14,097 nt of DNA from assembly GCA_036380435.1 (NCBI GenBank), contig DASVES010000239.1:1-14097 (forward strand). Direction: 5' to 3'. This DNA comes from DASQDT01 sp036380435. GTDB lineage: Bacteria > Acidobacteriota > Blastocatellia > Pyrinomonadales > Pyrinomonadaceae. Position 1 is the stretch's first letter; every line of letters starts with the position of its first letter. Below are positions 1-6,402 of this stretch, piece by piece. Below the pieces are notes generated by a model. The model saw nothing but the letters and a program-made list of their open reading frames with translations, had not been told where the DNA came from and did not search any database. The translations under genes were made by a program, and so were the position numbers.

Positions 1-1
1 T

Positions 2-1012
2 GACGACCGCTACCCGGCCGGACGCGTCACGCACACGCTCGGCTATCCATCGGACGCGCGCACCTATGGCGGCGGGTGGATTTACGGGATGCAGAACCGC
101 GTCCTCAACATCGGCTATGTCACCGGACTCGACTACACCGACCCGCTGCTCGACCCGCACGCTGAGTTCCAGAGGTTCAAGGAGCACCCGTTCCTGAGCC
201 GCCTGCTCGAAGGCGGCAAGATGATCCGCTACGGGGCGAAGACAATTGCGGCCGGCGGCTATTTCGCGGTGCCGAAGATGTACGGCGACGGCTTTCTTTT
301 GGTGGGCGACAGCGCCGGTTTCCTCAACCCGCAGCGACTCAAGGGCATCCACACGGCCATCAAGAGCGGCATGCTCGCGGCCGAGGCGATCTTTCAGGGA
401 CTCCTCGCCGACGACTTCTCGGCGAAGCAGCTACGCAGCTACAAGGAGCTGGTGCTCGACAGTTGGATCATGGGCGAGCTACGCAAGGTGAGGAACTTCC
501 ACGCCGCCTTCAAGCACGGCCGCTGGCTCGGACTCGCTAACTCGGGTCTCCAGTTCATCACCGGCGGGCGTTCGTGGGGCATGTTCGACCGCGCGAGCAG
601 CGAGCCGGGCCATCTGGCGATGAAGAAGTTGAAGGACTTCGGATACCGCGGCGACCAGCTCGAACAGCGTTACGGCAAGCTGCGCTTCGACGGCAAGCTG
701 ACCTTCAACAAGGTGACGGACGTTTACCACGCCGCCGTCTCACACGACGAGGATCAGCCCGTACACCTCCACGTGCTCGACACGGAAATCTGCTCGACGC
801 GCTGCGCCGAAGAGTTTGGCAACCCGTGCCAGCGCTTCTGCCCGGCGGCCGTCTACGAGATGGTCGATGACGGGGCCGACGGCCGGCGACGCCTCCAGAT
901 CAACTTCTCCAACTGCGTCCACTGCAAGACGTGCGACATCATGGACCCTTACCAGATTATCAACTGGGTCACTCCCGAAGGCGGCGGCGGCCCCGGTTAT
1001 AAGAATATGTAA
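2..1012 (+). CDS. Electron transfer flavoprotein:ubiquinone oxidoreductase (ETF-QO), C-terminal part, truncated by the window edge
   Basis: ETF-QO is a membrane-surface flavo-iron-sulfur enzyme that passes electrons from reduced ETF (fatty acid and amino acid oxidation) to the quinone pool. The frame is already open at base 2, well before the first in-frame ATG at 89, so about 336 residues of a protein usually near 550 are visible. The N-terminal FAD-binding Rossmann motif is missing. Seen: the flavin-domain signature GDSAGFLNPQRLKGIHTA (about 307-360) and the C-terminal ferredoxin-like domain with Cys codons at 839, 914, 923 and 932 (FCPAAVYE, then NCVHCKTC). These are the four expected [4Fe-4S] ligands. 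The protein ends with the family hallmark INWVTPEGGGGPGYKNM. All key residues in the visible part are intact. The identification is firm; only the 5' end is unknown. Confidence 0.96.
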   Translation, partial: DDRYPAGRVTHTLGYPSDARTYGGGWIYGMQNRVLNIGYVTGLDYTDPLLDPHAEFQRFKEHPFLSRLLEGGKMIRYGAKTIAAGGYFAVPKMYGDGFLLVGDSAGFLNPQRLKGIHTAIKSGMLAAEAIFQGLLADDFSAKQLRSYKELVLDSWIMGELRKVRNFHAAFKHGRWLGLANSGLQFITGGRSWGMFDRASSEPGHLAMKKLKDFGYRGDQLEQRYGKLRFDGKLTFNKVTDVYHAAVSHDEDQPVHLHVLDTEICSTRCAEEFGNPCQRFCPAAVYEMVDDGADGRRRLQINFSNCVHCKTCDIMDPYQIINWVTPEGGGGPGYKNM

Positions 1013-1098
1013 GTGGGCGTCGCTGTCACATCCTGTGAGTTCGCACCGGAGACAGCGGGGGCGCAATCTCTTCAACGTCGCAGCCCACTTCGTAGCGA

Positions 1099-1533
1099 AT
1101 GCGTCTATCAAAGGCGGCACACGAGCGTCTGGAAAAATTCCTGGGCGAGCACCTGGGGGAGCCGGAGCTGCGCCTGCCGGGCATCCATTTGCACAGCGGA
1201 AGAATCGCGCGGTGGGTGACGGGCGTGCTCAAGATCGGCGCCATGACCGTCGGGCGTCACATCTTCGTCGCCCCGCGTCTTCTCGTCCGCGATGAAGATG
1301 GACGACTCGCCGCCCCCGGCTGGCTTATCGCGCACGAGGCGACTCACGTCGTGCAGTTCGGCAAGGAAGGCTTCGCGGGGTTTTTGTACAAGTACCTGCG
1401 CGGGTATTTCGGGGCGCTGCGGCAGTGCGGGAGTTGGGACGCGGCGGCGCGGATGACGGCTTACCTCGCCATCGCCGAGGAGTGCGCGGCGCGGGAAGCC
1501 GAACACGCTTACAGGAAATGGAACGGGAATTAA
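1099..1533 (+). CDS. DUF4157/eCIS-core-like protein with HExxH metalloprotease motif
   Basis: A 144-residue single-domain protein. Residues 79-83 are HEATH inside LIAHEATHVVQFG, the zinc-metallopeptidase HExxH motif in the form typical of the DUF4157 (eCIS core) family. A Glu/Ala-rich helix follows (IAEECAAREAEHAYRKW, about 125-141) that could supply a third ligand. There is no signal peptide or membrane segment. In extracellular contractile injection systems this domain is usually part of a larger protein near tube and sheath genes; none is visible here, so it looks like a stand-alone member. It lies 86 bases after the ETF-QO gene on the same strand, with no clear Shine-Dalgarno sequence before the ATG at 1099. 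An internal ATG at 1243 would still keep the motif. Proteolytic activity is inferred from the motif; the substrate is unknown. Confidence 0.75.
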   Translation: MRLSKAAHERLEKFLGEHLGEPELRLPGIHLHSGRIARWVTGVLKIGAMTVGRHIFVAPRLLVRDEDGRLAAPGWLIAHEATHVVQFGKEGFAGFLYKYLRGYFGALRQCGSWDAAARMTAYLAIAEECAAREAEHAYRKWNGN

Positions 1534-1555
1534 AAGGTTCGGACAGCACTCAGAC

Positions 1556-1599
1556 AAAAATGCGCGGGCCAAGCCGCGTCTGCCCTGCGCGGCGCTTGG
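1556..1599 (-). terminator. Candidate intrinsic terminator after rpoZ
   Basis: On the minus strand, 31 bases past the rpoZ stop, an imperfect hairpin forms between CCAAGC-CGCG (1569-1578 in plus orientation) and CGCG-gc-GCTTGG (1588-1599). The stem has 10 pairs, a 2-base bulge and a 9-base loop. Minus-strand reading then gives eight bases and a run of five T (1560-1556). The distance from stem to T-run is longer than ideal, so this is a moderate call. It lies between two convergent genes, where a terminator is expected. Confidence 0.4.
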
Positions 1600-1629
1600 A
1601 GCTATGTGAGGGTAACTTTGTGGCCGCGC

Positions 1630-1875
1630 TTAATCTTTTTCTTTTTCGATTGTCTCGAAGGTGACGTAGCCGCGCATCACTTCTTCGAGCGCGATGCGCG
1701 TCGGCTTGTGACGCGCGGTGTCGAAATCGACGCGCGGGCGTGCGCCGCGCTGTAATTGTTTGCTGCGCTGCGCGGCTACGATAATCAGACGGTACTTGGA
1801 GTCGATCTCCTGCGGTTGCACGTCGGCCGTCTCCTCACCCACCAAGTCGCTTTTACTTTCCACAGCTTTAGCCAT
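1630..1875 (-). CDS. rpoZ: DNA-directed RNA polymerase omega subunit
   Basis: Omega is the small RNA polymerase subunit that wraps the C-terminal tail of beta-prime and helps assembly. I start it at the ATG at 1875-1873, giving 81 residues, not at the upstream ATG at 1917. The 1875 start has a clear ribosome-binding site, AGGAAGAAGG at 1890-1881, five bases from the start, while the extra 14 residues (MTATCQTGARKKEL) do not look like the family. The conserved omega core is present: IDSKYRLIIVAAQRSKQLQRG, then RHKPTRIALEEVMRGYVTFE. The N-terminal 20 residues are acidic and variable. Position after yicC and gmk is the classic order in many bacteria. It probably has both read-through transcription and its own promoter (see 1930-1958). 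Confidence 0.93.
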   Translation of the reverse strand: MAKAVESKSDLVGEETADVQPQEIDSKYRLIIVAAQRSKQLQRGARPRVDFDTARHKPTRIALEEVMRGYVTFETIEKEKD

Positions 1876-1929
1876 TAATTCCTTCTTCCTCGCCCCTGTT
1901 TGACAGGTGGCCGTCAATCAAACCTTATA

Positions 1930-1958
1930 TTTATAAAACGTTATGCCCGATTATTCAA
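1930..1958 (-). promoter_or_regulatory. Sigma70-like promoter for rpoZ, overlapping the gmk stop codon
   Basis: On the minus strand TTGAAT (1958-1953) is followed after exactly 17 bases by TATAAA (1935-1930). The match is 4/6 and 5/6 to the -35 and -10 consensus. It sits in an unusually AT-rich patch of an otherwise GC-rich region. The predicted start is near 1923, leaving about 48 bases of leader before the rpoZ ATG. That leader contains a small CCTGT/ACAGG hairpin (1895-1907). The -35 overlaps the last codons of gmk. It is a sequence match only, with no expression data. Confidence 0.5.
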
Positions 1959-2637
1959 CCGGCGACGATTCCATGAAGCTCGCCAGCACGCGGCGAGCTA
2001 TCCACTCTTGTCTGTCTCGACGCGCCCGCTCGGCGTACACGACCGCGGCTAATTGGCGTGCCGCGCGTTGTGCGTCGTCGTTGATGATGACGTAGTCGAA
2101 CTCCTGATAACGCCTGACTTCGTCGCGGGCGTTTCTCAGTCGGAGGGCCACAGTCGCGGGTTCGTCCGTCCCGCGCATCCGCAAACGCTCACGCAGGACG
2201 GCGAAGGAGGGGGGCAGGATGAAGACGCTTACCGAGTCGTTGGTCGCGGCCCGAACCGACTCGGCCCCCTGCACGTCGATCTCCAGAATGATGTCGTGTC
2301 CCTCGCCCAACTCCTGCTCGACGACGCTGCGCGCCGTGCCGTAAGAGTTGCCATGAACGATGGCCCACTCAAGGAATCCGTCACGCTCGCGTATCTCGCG
2401 AAACTCGTCCTCGCTGACGAAGTGGTAATGAACGCCGTCAATCTCGCCGGCGCGGCGTGCGCGTGTAGTCCAGGAGATTGAGTAGCTGATGCCGGGGACG
2501 CTTTTGAGGACGTGCCGAATCAGCGTGCCCTTGCCGCCGCCCGACGGCGAGCTGACGATAAAGAGGCGTCCGCGGTGAGCATCGGCCTCTTCACCCGCCG
2601 CGCCGCGCGACTCGCTCGGTGCGGACTCACTCAACAT
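1951..2637 (-). CDS. gmk: Guanylate kinase
   Basis: Guanylate kinase phosphorylates GMP to GDP with ATP in the cytosol and is essential for GTP, dGTP and ppGpp supply. The protein has 228 residues, about 20 more than usual because of an acidic, Ser/Ala-rich N-terminal tail. Seen: Walker A SSPSGGGKGT (29-38), the GMP-binding segment SWTTRARRAGEIDGVHYHF, the motif GNSYGT, and IILEIDVQGAE. The lid and C-terminal helices are present. The frame stays open 351 bases further upstream, but that stretch is the 3' part of yicC in another frame. The ATG at 2637-2635 is chosen because it starts inside the end of yicC with an 11-base overlap, an arrangement that suggests translational coupling. The upstream neighbour is yicC, the downstream neighbour rpoZ. 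Confidence 0.96.
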   Translation of the reverse strand: MLSESAPSESRGAAGEEADAHRGRLFIVSSPSGGGKGTLIRHVLKSVPGISYSISWTTRARRAGEIDGVHYHFVSEDEFREIRERDGFLEWAIVHGNSYGTARSVVEQELGEGHDIILEIDVQGAESVRAATNDSVSVFILPPSFAVLRERLRMRGTDEPATVALRLRNARDEVRRYQEFDYVIINDDAQRAARQLAAVVYAERARRDRQEWIARRVLASFMESSPVE

Positions 2638-3508
2638 TCTGCACCTGCTCGCGCAGTTTTTCGACGGCCGCCTTGATCGCCAGCGACGACTCCTTGATGG
2701 CCAGATCGGTGGACTTCGAGAGCACCGTATTGGCCTCGCGGTTAAACTCCTGTAGGAGAAAGTCGAGGCGTTTGCCGGCCTCGCCGCCCCCGTCGATGAT
2801 GGAGCGAAACTGCGTGATGTGGCTGCGGAGGCGGGCGACCTCCTCGGTGATGTCGCTGCGGTCGGCGAGATAAGCGACCTCTTGCGAGAGCCGGCCCTGA
2901 TCGAGTTCCACGACCTCAAGACCGTCGCGCGCAAGCAGCTCCATGATCCGCTTCTGGACGCGGGAGCGGTAGAGCACGACCTGTTCACCAGCGAGCGTTT
3001 CGATGATGGGGACGTTTCGCTCTATCTCGTCGAGCAGCGAGCGCATCTCCGAGGCGAGCGCCGCGCCCTCGCTCTCACGCATCCCCTGAAGGTCGTCGAG
3101 CGCATCGGCCAGCGCCTTCTCTATCGCGCCGGCTATCTCCTCGCCCACGCCGTTGCGCGACGCCTGAAGCGCGCCGGGGAGCCGCGCCAGCACGTTTATA
3201 TCCATCTCGCCAGCCAGCCCGAACTCCTCCTGCATGGCGCGCATCGCGTGGATGTAGCCGGCGACGAGGGGCCGGTTGACCTCGTAGGAGACTTCGGACG
3301 TGCGGTCGAGATTGATGTTCACGTCAACCCGGCCGCGCGTCAGGCGCTCCCCGATGCGGCGACGGATGGTGGCCTCCAGCCCGGAAAGCTCGTTGCCGGT
3401 GCGGAGGTGGATGTCGAGGAAGCGATTGTTGACGGTCTTGAGTTCGACGGCCACGCTGTAGCCGTCGCCGTTGGACGTGCCCCGTCCGAATCCTGTCATT
3501 GATTTCAT
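2627..3508 (-). CDS. yicC: YicC/YloC family endoribonuclease
   Basis: 293 residues, full length for the family. The N-terminus is the hallmark MKSMTGFGRG, followed by the YicC-like N domain. The C-terminal DUF1732 domain runs to the end and includes LDFLLQEFNREANTVLSKS and the terminal helix VEKLREQVQNVE, very close to the tail of E. coli YicC. Members of this family have been shown to act as endoribonucleases in RNA turnover (established for E. coli YicC); the substrate here is unknown. It follows the ABC exporter gene by 90 bases, in which I see no clear promoter, and overlaps gmk by 11 bases. The yicC-gmk-rpoZ order is widely conserved. There is no strong Shine-Dalgarno before the ATG, only GGAAG about 20 bases upstream. 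Confidence 0.95.
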   Translation of the reverse strand: MKSMTGFGRGTSNGDGYSVAVELKTVNNRFLDIHLRTGNELSGLEATIRRRIGERLTRGRVDVNINLDRTSEVSYEVNRPLVAGYIHAMRAMQEEFGLAGEMDINVLARLPGALQASRNGVGEEIAGAIEKALADALDDLQGMRESEGAALASEMRSLLDEIERNVPIIETLAGEQVVLYRSRVQKRIMELLARDGLEVVELDQGRLSQEVAYLADRSDITEEVARLRSHITQFRSIIDGGGEAGKRLDFLLQEFNREANTVLSKSTDLAIKESSLAIKAAVEKLREQVQNVE

Positions 3509-3598
3509 ATTGGACTATGTGTCTTCCGGCAGTAAGCGGCGTGTGTCGAGTGTCGGGAGCGGTGGGCCATGCGGCGAGTCGGGCGCCGCGCGTGCGGC

Positions 3599-5416
3599 TT
3601 ACTGCTCGCTGCCCACCGCCTCGGTTTCTTCCTCCTCGGCGAACTGTAACTCGTAGAGGCGCTGGTAGGAGCCGCCCCGCGCGAGCAAGTCCGCGTGCTT
3701 GCCAGTCTCGACGATCCGACCGCGTTCCATGACGACGATCAGGTTTGCGCGGCGGACGGTCGAGAGCCGGTGCGCGATGACGACAGTGGTGCGGCCCCGC
3801 GTGAGATTGGCGAGCGCTTTCTGGACAAGGCGCTCGGACTCGGCGTCGAGCGCCGAAGTGGCCTCGTCTAAGACGAGTACGGTGCGGTCGGCCAAGACGG
3901 CGCGGGCGATGGCGATGCGCTGCCGCTGTCCGCCTGAAAGAAAGACTCCGCGCTCGCCGACGATGGTGTCGTAACCAAGGGGGAGTTCCTTGATGAAGTC
4001 GTGCGCGTAGGCGACGCGCGCGGCCTCCTCGATCTCCTCACGCGTGGCTTCGGGGCGGCCGTAACCGATGTTGTATCGGACAGTGTCGTTGAACAGGACG
4101 GTCTCCTGCGTGACGAGCGCGACGTTGCGACGGAGACTTTCGACCGAGGCGTCTCGCAGGTCGGCGCCGTCCCACAGGACGACGCCTTCGACGGGGTCGT
4201 GGAAACGTGGGATGAGCTTGGTCAGCGTCGATTTGCCGCCGCCCGACTCGCCGACGAGCGCGACGATGTGGCCCGCCTTGATGTCGATGGAGACGTTTGT
4301 CAGAACACTCCGCTCATCGTCGGGGTAGCCGAAAGAAACGTCGCGTAACCGAATGGCTTCGCGCAGGGGGCGCAGCTCGACAGAGCCGGACTTCTCGGGA
4401 ATCTGGGCGCGCTCATCCATCACCTCCCACACGTGGCGCGCGGCGGCGAGGGCCATCTCCATGCCGTTGTGCAGGCGCGAGAGCTTACGCATGGGGTCGT
4501 AGCTGGAGAAGAGGAAGAAGAGAAAGGTGACGAACTGCGCGGCGTTCATGCGCCCCGAGGTGATCTCGCGCTGGGCGAAGAACAGCAGCGCCGCCACGGC
4601 GAGCACGCCGATCATCTCGATGGTCGGCGGGGCGAAGCCGCTGATCTTAGCGGTGCGAAGGTTGGCGCGCATGATTTGCCGCGCCACGTCGAAGAAGCGG
4701 CCATGCTCCCGCCGCTCGGCGACGTATGCTTTGACGATGGTCTGATTCGACAGGGCCTCCTGCGCCGTGTCCACGAGCCGCTGCCCGCCCTCGTATGATT
4801 CGCGCGAGAGGTTTCGGAGCGAGCGGCCGAAGCGCGCCGTCAGGACGCCGATGACGGGAGCGATGAGGAGCGAGCCGAGCGTCAGACGCCACGAGTAGTA
4901 GAAGGAAGCGGTGAGGAAGAAGATGAGTGTGAAGCCCTCGCGGAGCATGTCGCGCAAGGTGTGCGAAACGGCCGTCTCGACAGCCGCAGTCGAGCCGACG
5001 AGGCGCGAGACGAGATAGTTCGTGCGGTGGCGGGCGAAGAAGTCTGCCGACTGCGCGTGCAGGTGCGCGTACATGTCGCGCCGCAACTGGAGGACGGCCT
5101 CCTGCCCGACGCGCGCCATGAAGTAGGTCGAGCAGTATTCGGCGACGCCCTTCGCCAATGTGAACACTACGAGGAGCAGGGCGATTGTGCGCCACGCCTC
5201 GAAGCCCGAGTCGGGGATGAAGTTTTGCAGTCCGAAGAGGGTGGGGGTGCGCTCGCCGCCGTCTGTCTCGGGCCGGAGCGCTTGATCGAAGATGGGGACG
5301 ATGAGCGCCCCGATGGCGCTCTGGAGCAGACCGACGGCGAACATCGCGACTGTCGCCAGGGCGAATTTTCCGCCGTGCGGCTTCAGATAGATTAAGAGTC
5401 GCCGGAGATCGCGCAT
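3599..5416 (-). CDS. MsbA-like ABC exporter (fused transmembrane and ATPase domains)
   Basis: 605 residues, the usual length for a half-transporter that works as a homodimer in the inner membrane. The transmembrane domain covers about 1-330, with hydrophobic segments near 17-42, 76-96, 160-195 and 262-303. The ATPase domain covers about 355-592: Walker A GESGGGKST (389-397), Q-loop Gln437, signature LSGGQ (493-497), Walker B VLVLDE with catalytic Glu518, and H-loop His549. All catalytic residues are intact. The C-terminus is a short Glu-rich tail. The family includes lipid A flippases (MsbA) and lipid or drug exporters; in a Gram-negative envelope the lipid role is plausible but cannot be fixed from sequence. 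It has its own promoter at 5495-5524 and leads the yicC-gmk-rpoZ block. Confidence 0.93.
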   Translation of the reverse strand: MRDLRRLLIYLKPHGGKFALATVAMFAVGLLQSAIGALIVPIFDQALRPETDGGERTPTLFGLQNFIPDSGFEAWRTIALLLVVFTLAKGVAEYCSTYFMARVGQEAVLQLRRDMYAHLHAQSADFFARHRTNYLVSRLVGSTAAVETAVSHTLRDMLREGFTLIFFLTASFYYSWRLTLGSLLIAPVIGVLTARFGRSLRNLSRESYEGGQRLVDTAQEALSNQTIVKAYVAERREHGRFFDVARQIMRANLRTAKISGFAPPTIEMIGVLAVAALLFFAQREITSGRMNAAQFVTFLFFLFSSYDPMRKLSRLHNGMEMALAAARHVWEVMDERAQIPEKSGSVELRPLREAIRLRDVSFGYPDDERSVLTNVSIDIKAGHIVALVGESGGGKSTLTKLIPRFHDPVEGVVLWDGADLRDASVESLRRNVALVTQETVLFNDTVRYNIGYGRPEATREEIEEAARVAYAHDFIKELPLGYDTIVGERGVFLSGGQRQRIAIARAVLADRTVLVLDEATSALDAESERLVQKALANLTRGRTTVVIAHRLSTVRRANLIVVMERGRIVETGKHADLLARGGSYQRLYELQFAEEEETEAVGSEQ

Positions 5417-5494
5417 GCTCTGGTGCAGTGACTGTAGTTAACCGTCGGCTGTTGGGAGGAGTTCGGGGCCGCATCCGGCATCCGGTAAAGCAGA

Positions 5495-5524
5495 ACTATA
5501 CGGACGGGCCGGTTTGTGCGTCAA
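5495..5524 (-). promoter_or_regulatory. Sigma70-like promoter for the ABC exporter
   Basis: Minus-strand TTGACG (5524-5519), an 18-base spacer, then TATAGT (5500-5495): 5/6 and 5/6 matches to consensus. The predicted start is near 5488, giving a leader of about 70 bases to the ATG at 5416. This is the best promoter match I found in the window. It lies back-to-back with the response regulator gene, so that regulator could act on it. Confidence 0.6.
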
Positions 5525-5605
5525 GACTCGCGCGTTCGTGTGCGGGAGGCCGAAAAAACGTTGCGGGGCCGCACGCGGGCGTGTGTGATGCTGAGGTTGA
5601 TGGGT

Positions 5606-5611
5606 TATAAT
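5606..5611 (+). promoter_or_regulatory. Possible -10 box for the response regulator gene
   Basis: A perfect TATAAT lies 77 bases before the GTG start of the response regulator. The -35 position at 17-base spacing (5583-5588, GTGTGA) matches only 3/6, so the promoter would be weak or activator-dependent. Just upstream, 5561-5575 is a GC-rich near-palindrome (TGCGG/CCGCA). This is a tentative call resting on the -10 alone. Confidence 0.35.
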
Positions 5612-5688
5612 CTGGCCGCGAAACGAATGGCCGTGGCCGGCGCGATTTATCAATCCCAAATTTTATCTGGATAGAAGATTAAAAGAGC

Positions 5689-6402
5689 GTGAGTCTCCGA
5701 CTGTTGATAGCAGATGACGACGTGAGTATGCGGATGCTGCTCGCGGAATATTTCCGGCGTCTCGGCTTCGAGGTCGATGACAAGGAGAGCGGCGAAGATG
5801 CGCTGGAGCCGGCGCTCTCCGGCGCCTTCGACTGCTTTATCTTCGACGTGACGATGCCCGGAATAAGCGGCCTCGAACTCCTCCGCCGGGTGCGCGCGAG
5901 CGGCATCGACACGCCCGCCATGTTTCTCACCGCGCACGACGCGGTGGACGACAAAGTGGCCGGCTTTCAGGCGGGCGCCGACGACTATCTGGCCAAGCCC
6001 TTCAGCCCGCGCGAACTCGAAGTGCGCGTCGAGTCGCTGCTCAAGAGGGCGGGGAAGTGGACGCAGCAGACACGGAAGGCGGAGGCGGCGGCCGCCGACC
6101 GTCTGGAGATCGGCGCACTCGTCATCGATAAGCGCCGCCACGAGGTGTCGGTCGGAGGCGAGCGCATCGACCTGACGCCGCTCGAATTCCACATCCTCGA
6201 AAAACTCGCCAGCGAGCCGGGGCGCGCGTGGTCGCGTAACGATTTGCTCGACGAGGTCTGGAGCACGGACTACGAGGGTTATCAGCGCAACGTAGACCCG
6301 CACATCAACCGCCTGCGAAGAAAGATCGAGGCCGACCCCAAGAACCCCCGGTACGTTCTCACCGTCCGCGGGGTCGGCTATAAGCTCAACGAGGCCCCAT
6401 GA
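5689..6402 (+). CDS. OmpR/PhoB-family response regulator
   Basis: 237 residues in two domains. The receiver domain (about 3-118) has the acidic pair Asp10/Asp11, phospho-acceptor Asp53 in FDVTMPG, Thr81 and Lys103 in LAKPF, all conserved. The winged-helix DNA-binding domain (about 138-235) contains LTPLEFHILEKLA, the recognition helix RNVDPHINRLRRKI and the wing VLTVRGVGYKL. It is therefore a phosphorylation-controlled transcription factor. The start is GTG at 5689, with a purine-rich stretch (AGAAGATTAAAAGAG) upstream. The first in-frame ATG (5728) would delete the strand carrying Asp10/11, so GTG is preferred. The stop overlaps the next start as ATGA. No kinase is adjacent; the nearest lie 3.8 kb downstream. 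Target genes are unknown, but the exporter promoter and its own operon are near. Confidence 0.94.
   Translation: MSLRLLIADDDVSMRMLLAEYFRRLGFEVDDKESGEDALEPALSGAFDCFIFDVTMPGISGLELLRRVRASGIDTPAMFLTAHDAVDDKVAGFQAGADDYLAKPFSPRELEVRVESLLKRAGKWTQQTRKAEAAAADRLEIGALVIDKRRHEVSVGGERIDLTPLEFHILEKLASEPGRAWSRNDLLDEVWSTDYEGYQRNVDPHINRLRRKIEADPKNPRYVLTVRGVGYKLNEAP

Noticed and set aside
1876..1917. Earlier rpoZ start at 1917
   Set aside because: No ribosome-binding site at fitting distance and the extra residues do not resemble omega; the ATG at 1875 has a strong site.
2638..2988. Extension of the gmk reading frame by 117 codons at the N-terminus
   Set aside because: It overlaps the conserved C-terminal domain of yicC in another frame, is Ser/Arg-rich low-complexity text, and gmk proteins do not need it.
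2819..3502. 227-codon plus-strand open frame opposite yicC
   Set aside because: Antisense to a highly conserved protein and with no family resemblance.
4647..5474. 275-codon minus-strand open frame overlapping the ABC exporter in another frame
   Set aside because: Arg/Pro/His-rich shadow text; the exporter frame contains the full set of ABC motifs.
5728..5730. ATG start for the response regulator instead of GTG at 5689
   Set aside because: It would remove the first strand and the Asp10/Asp11 pair of the receiver domain.
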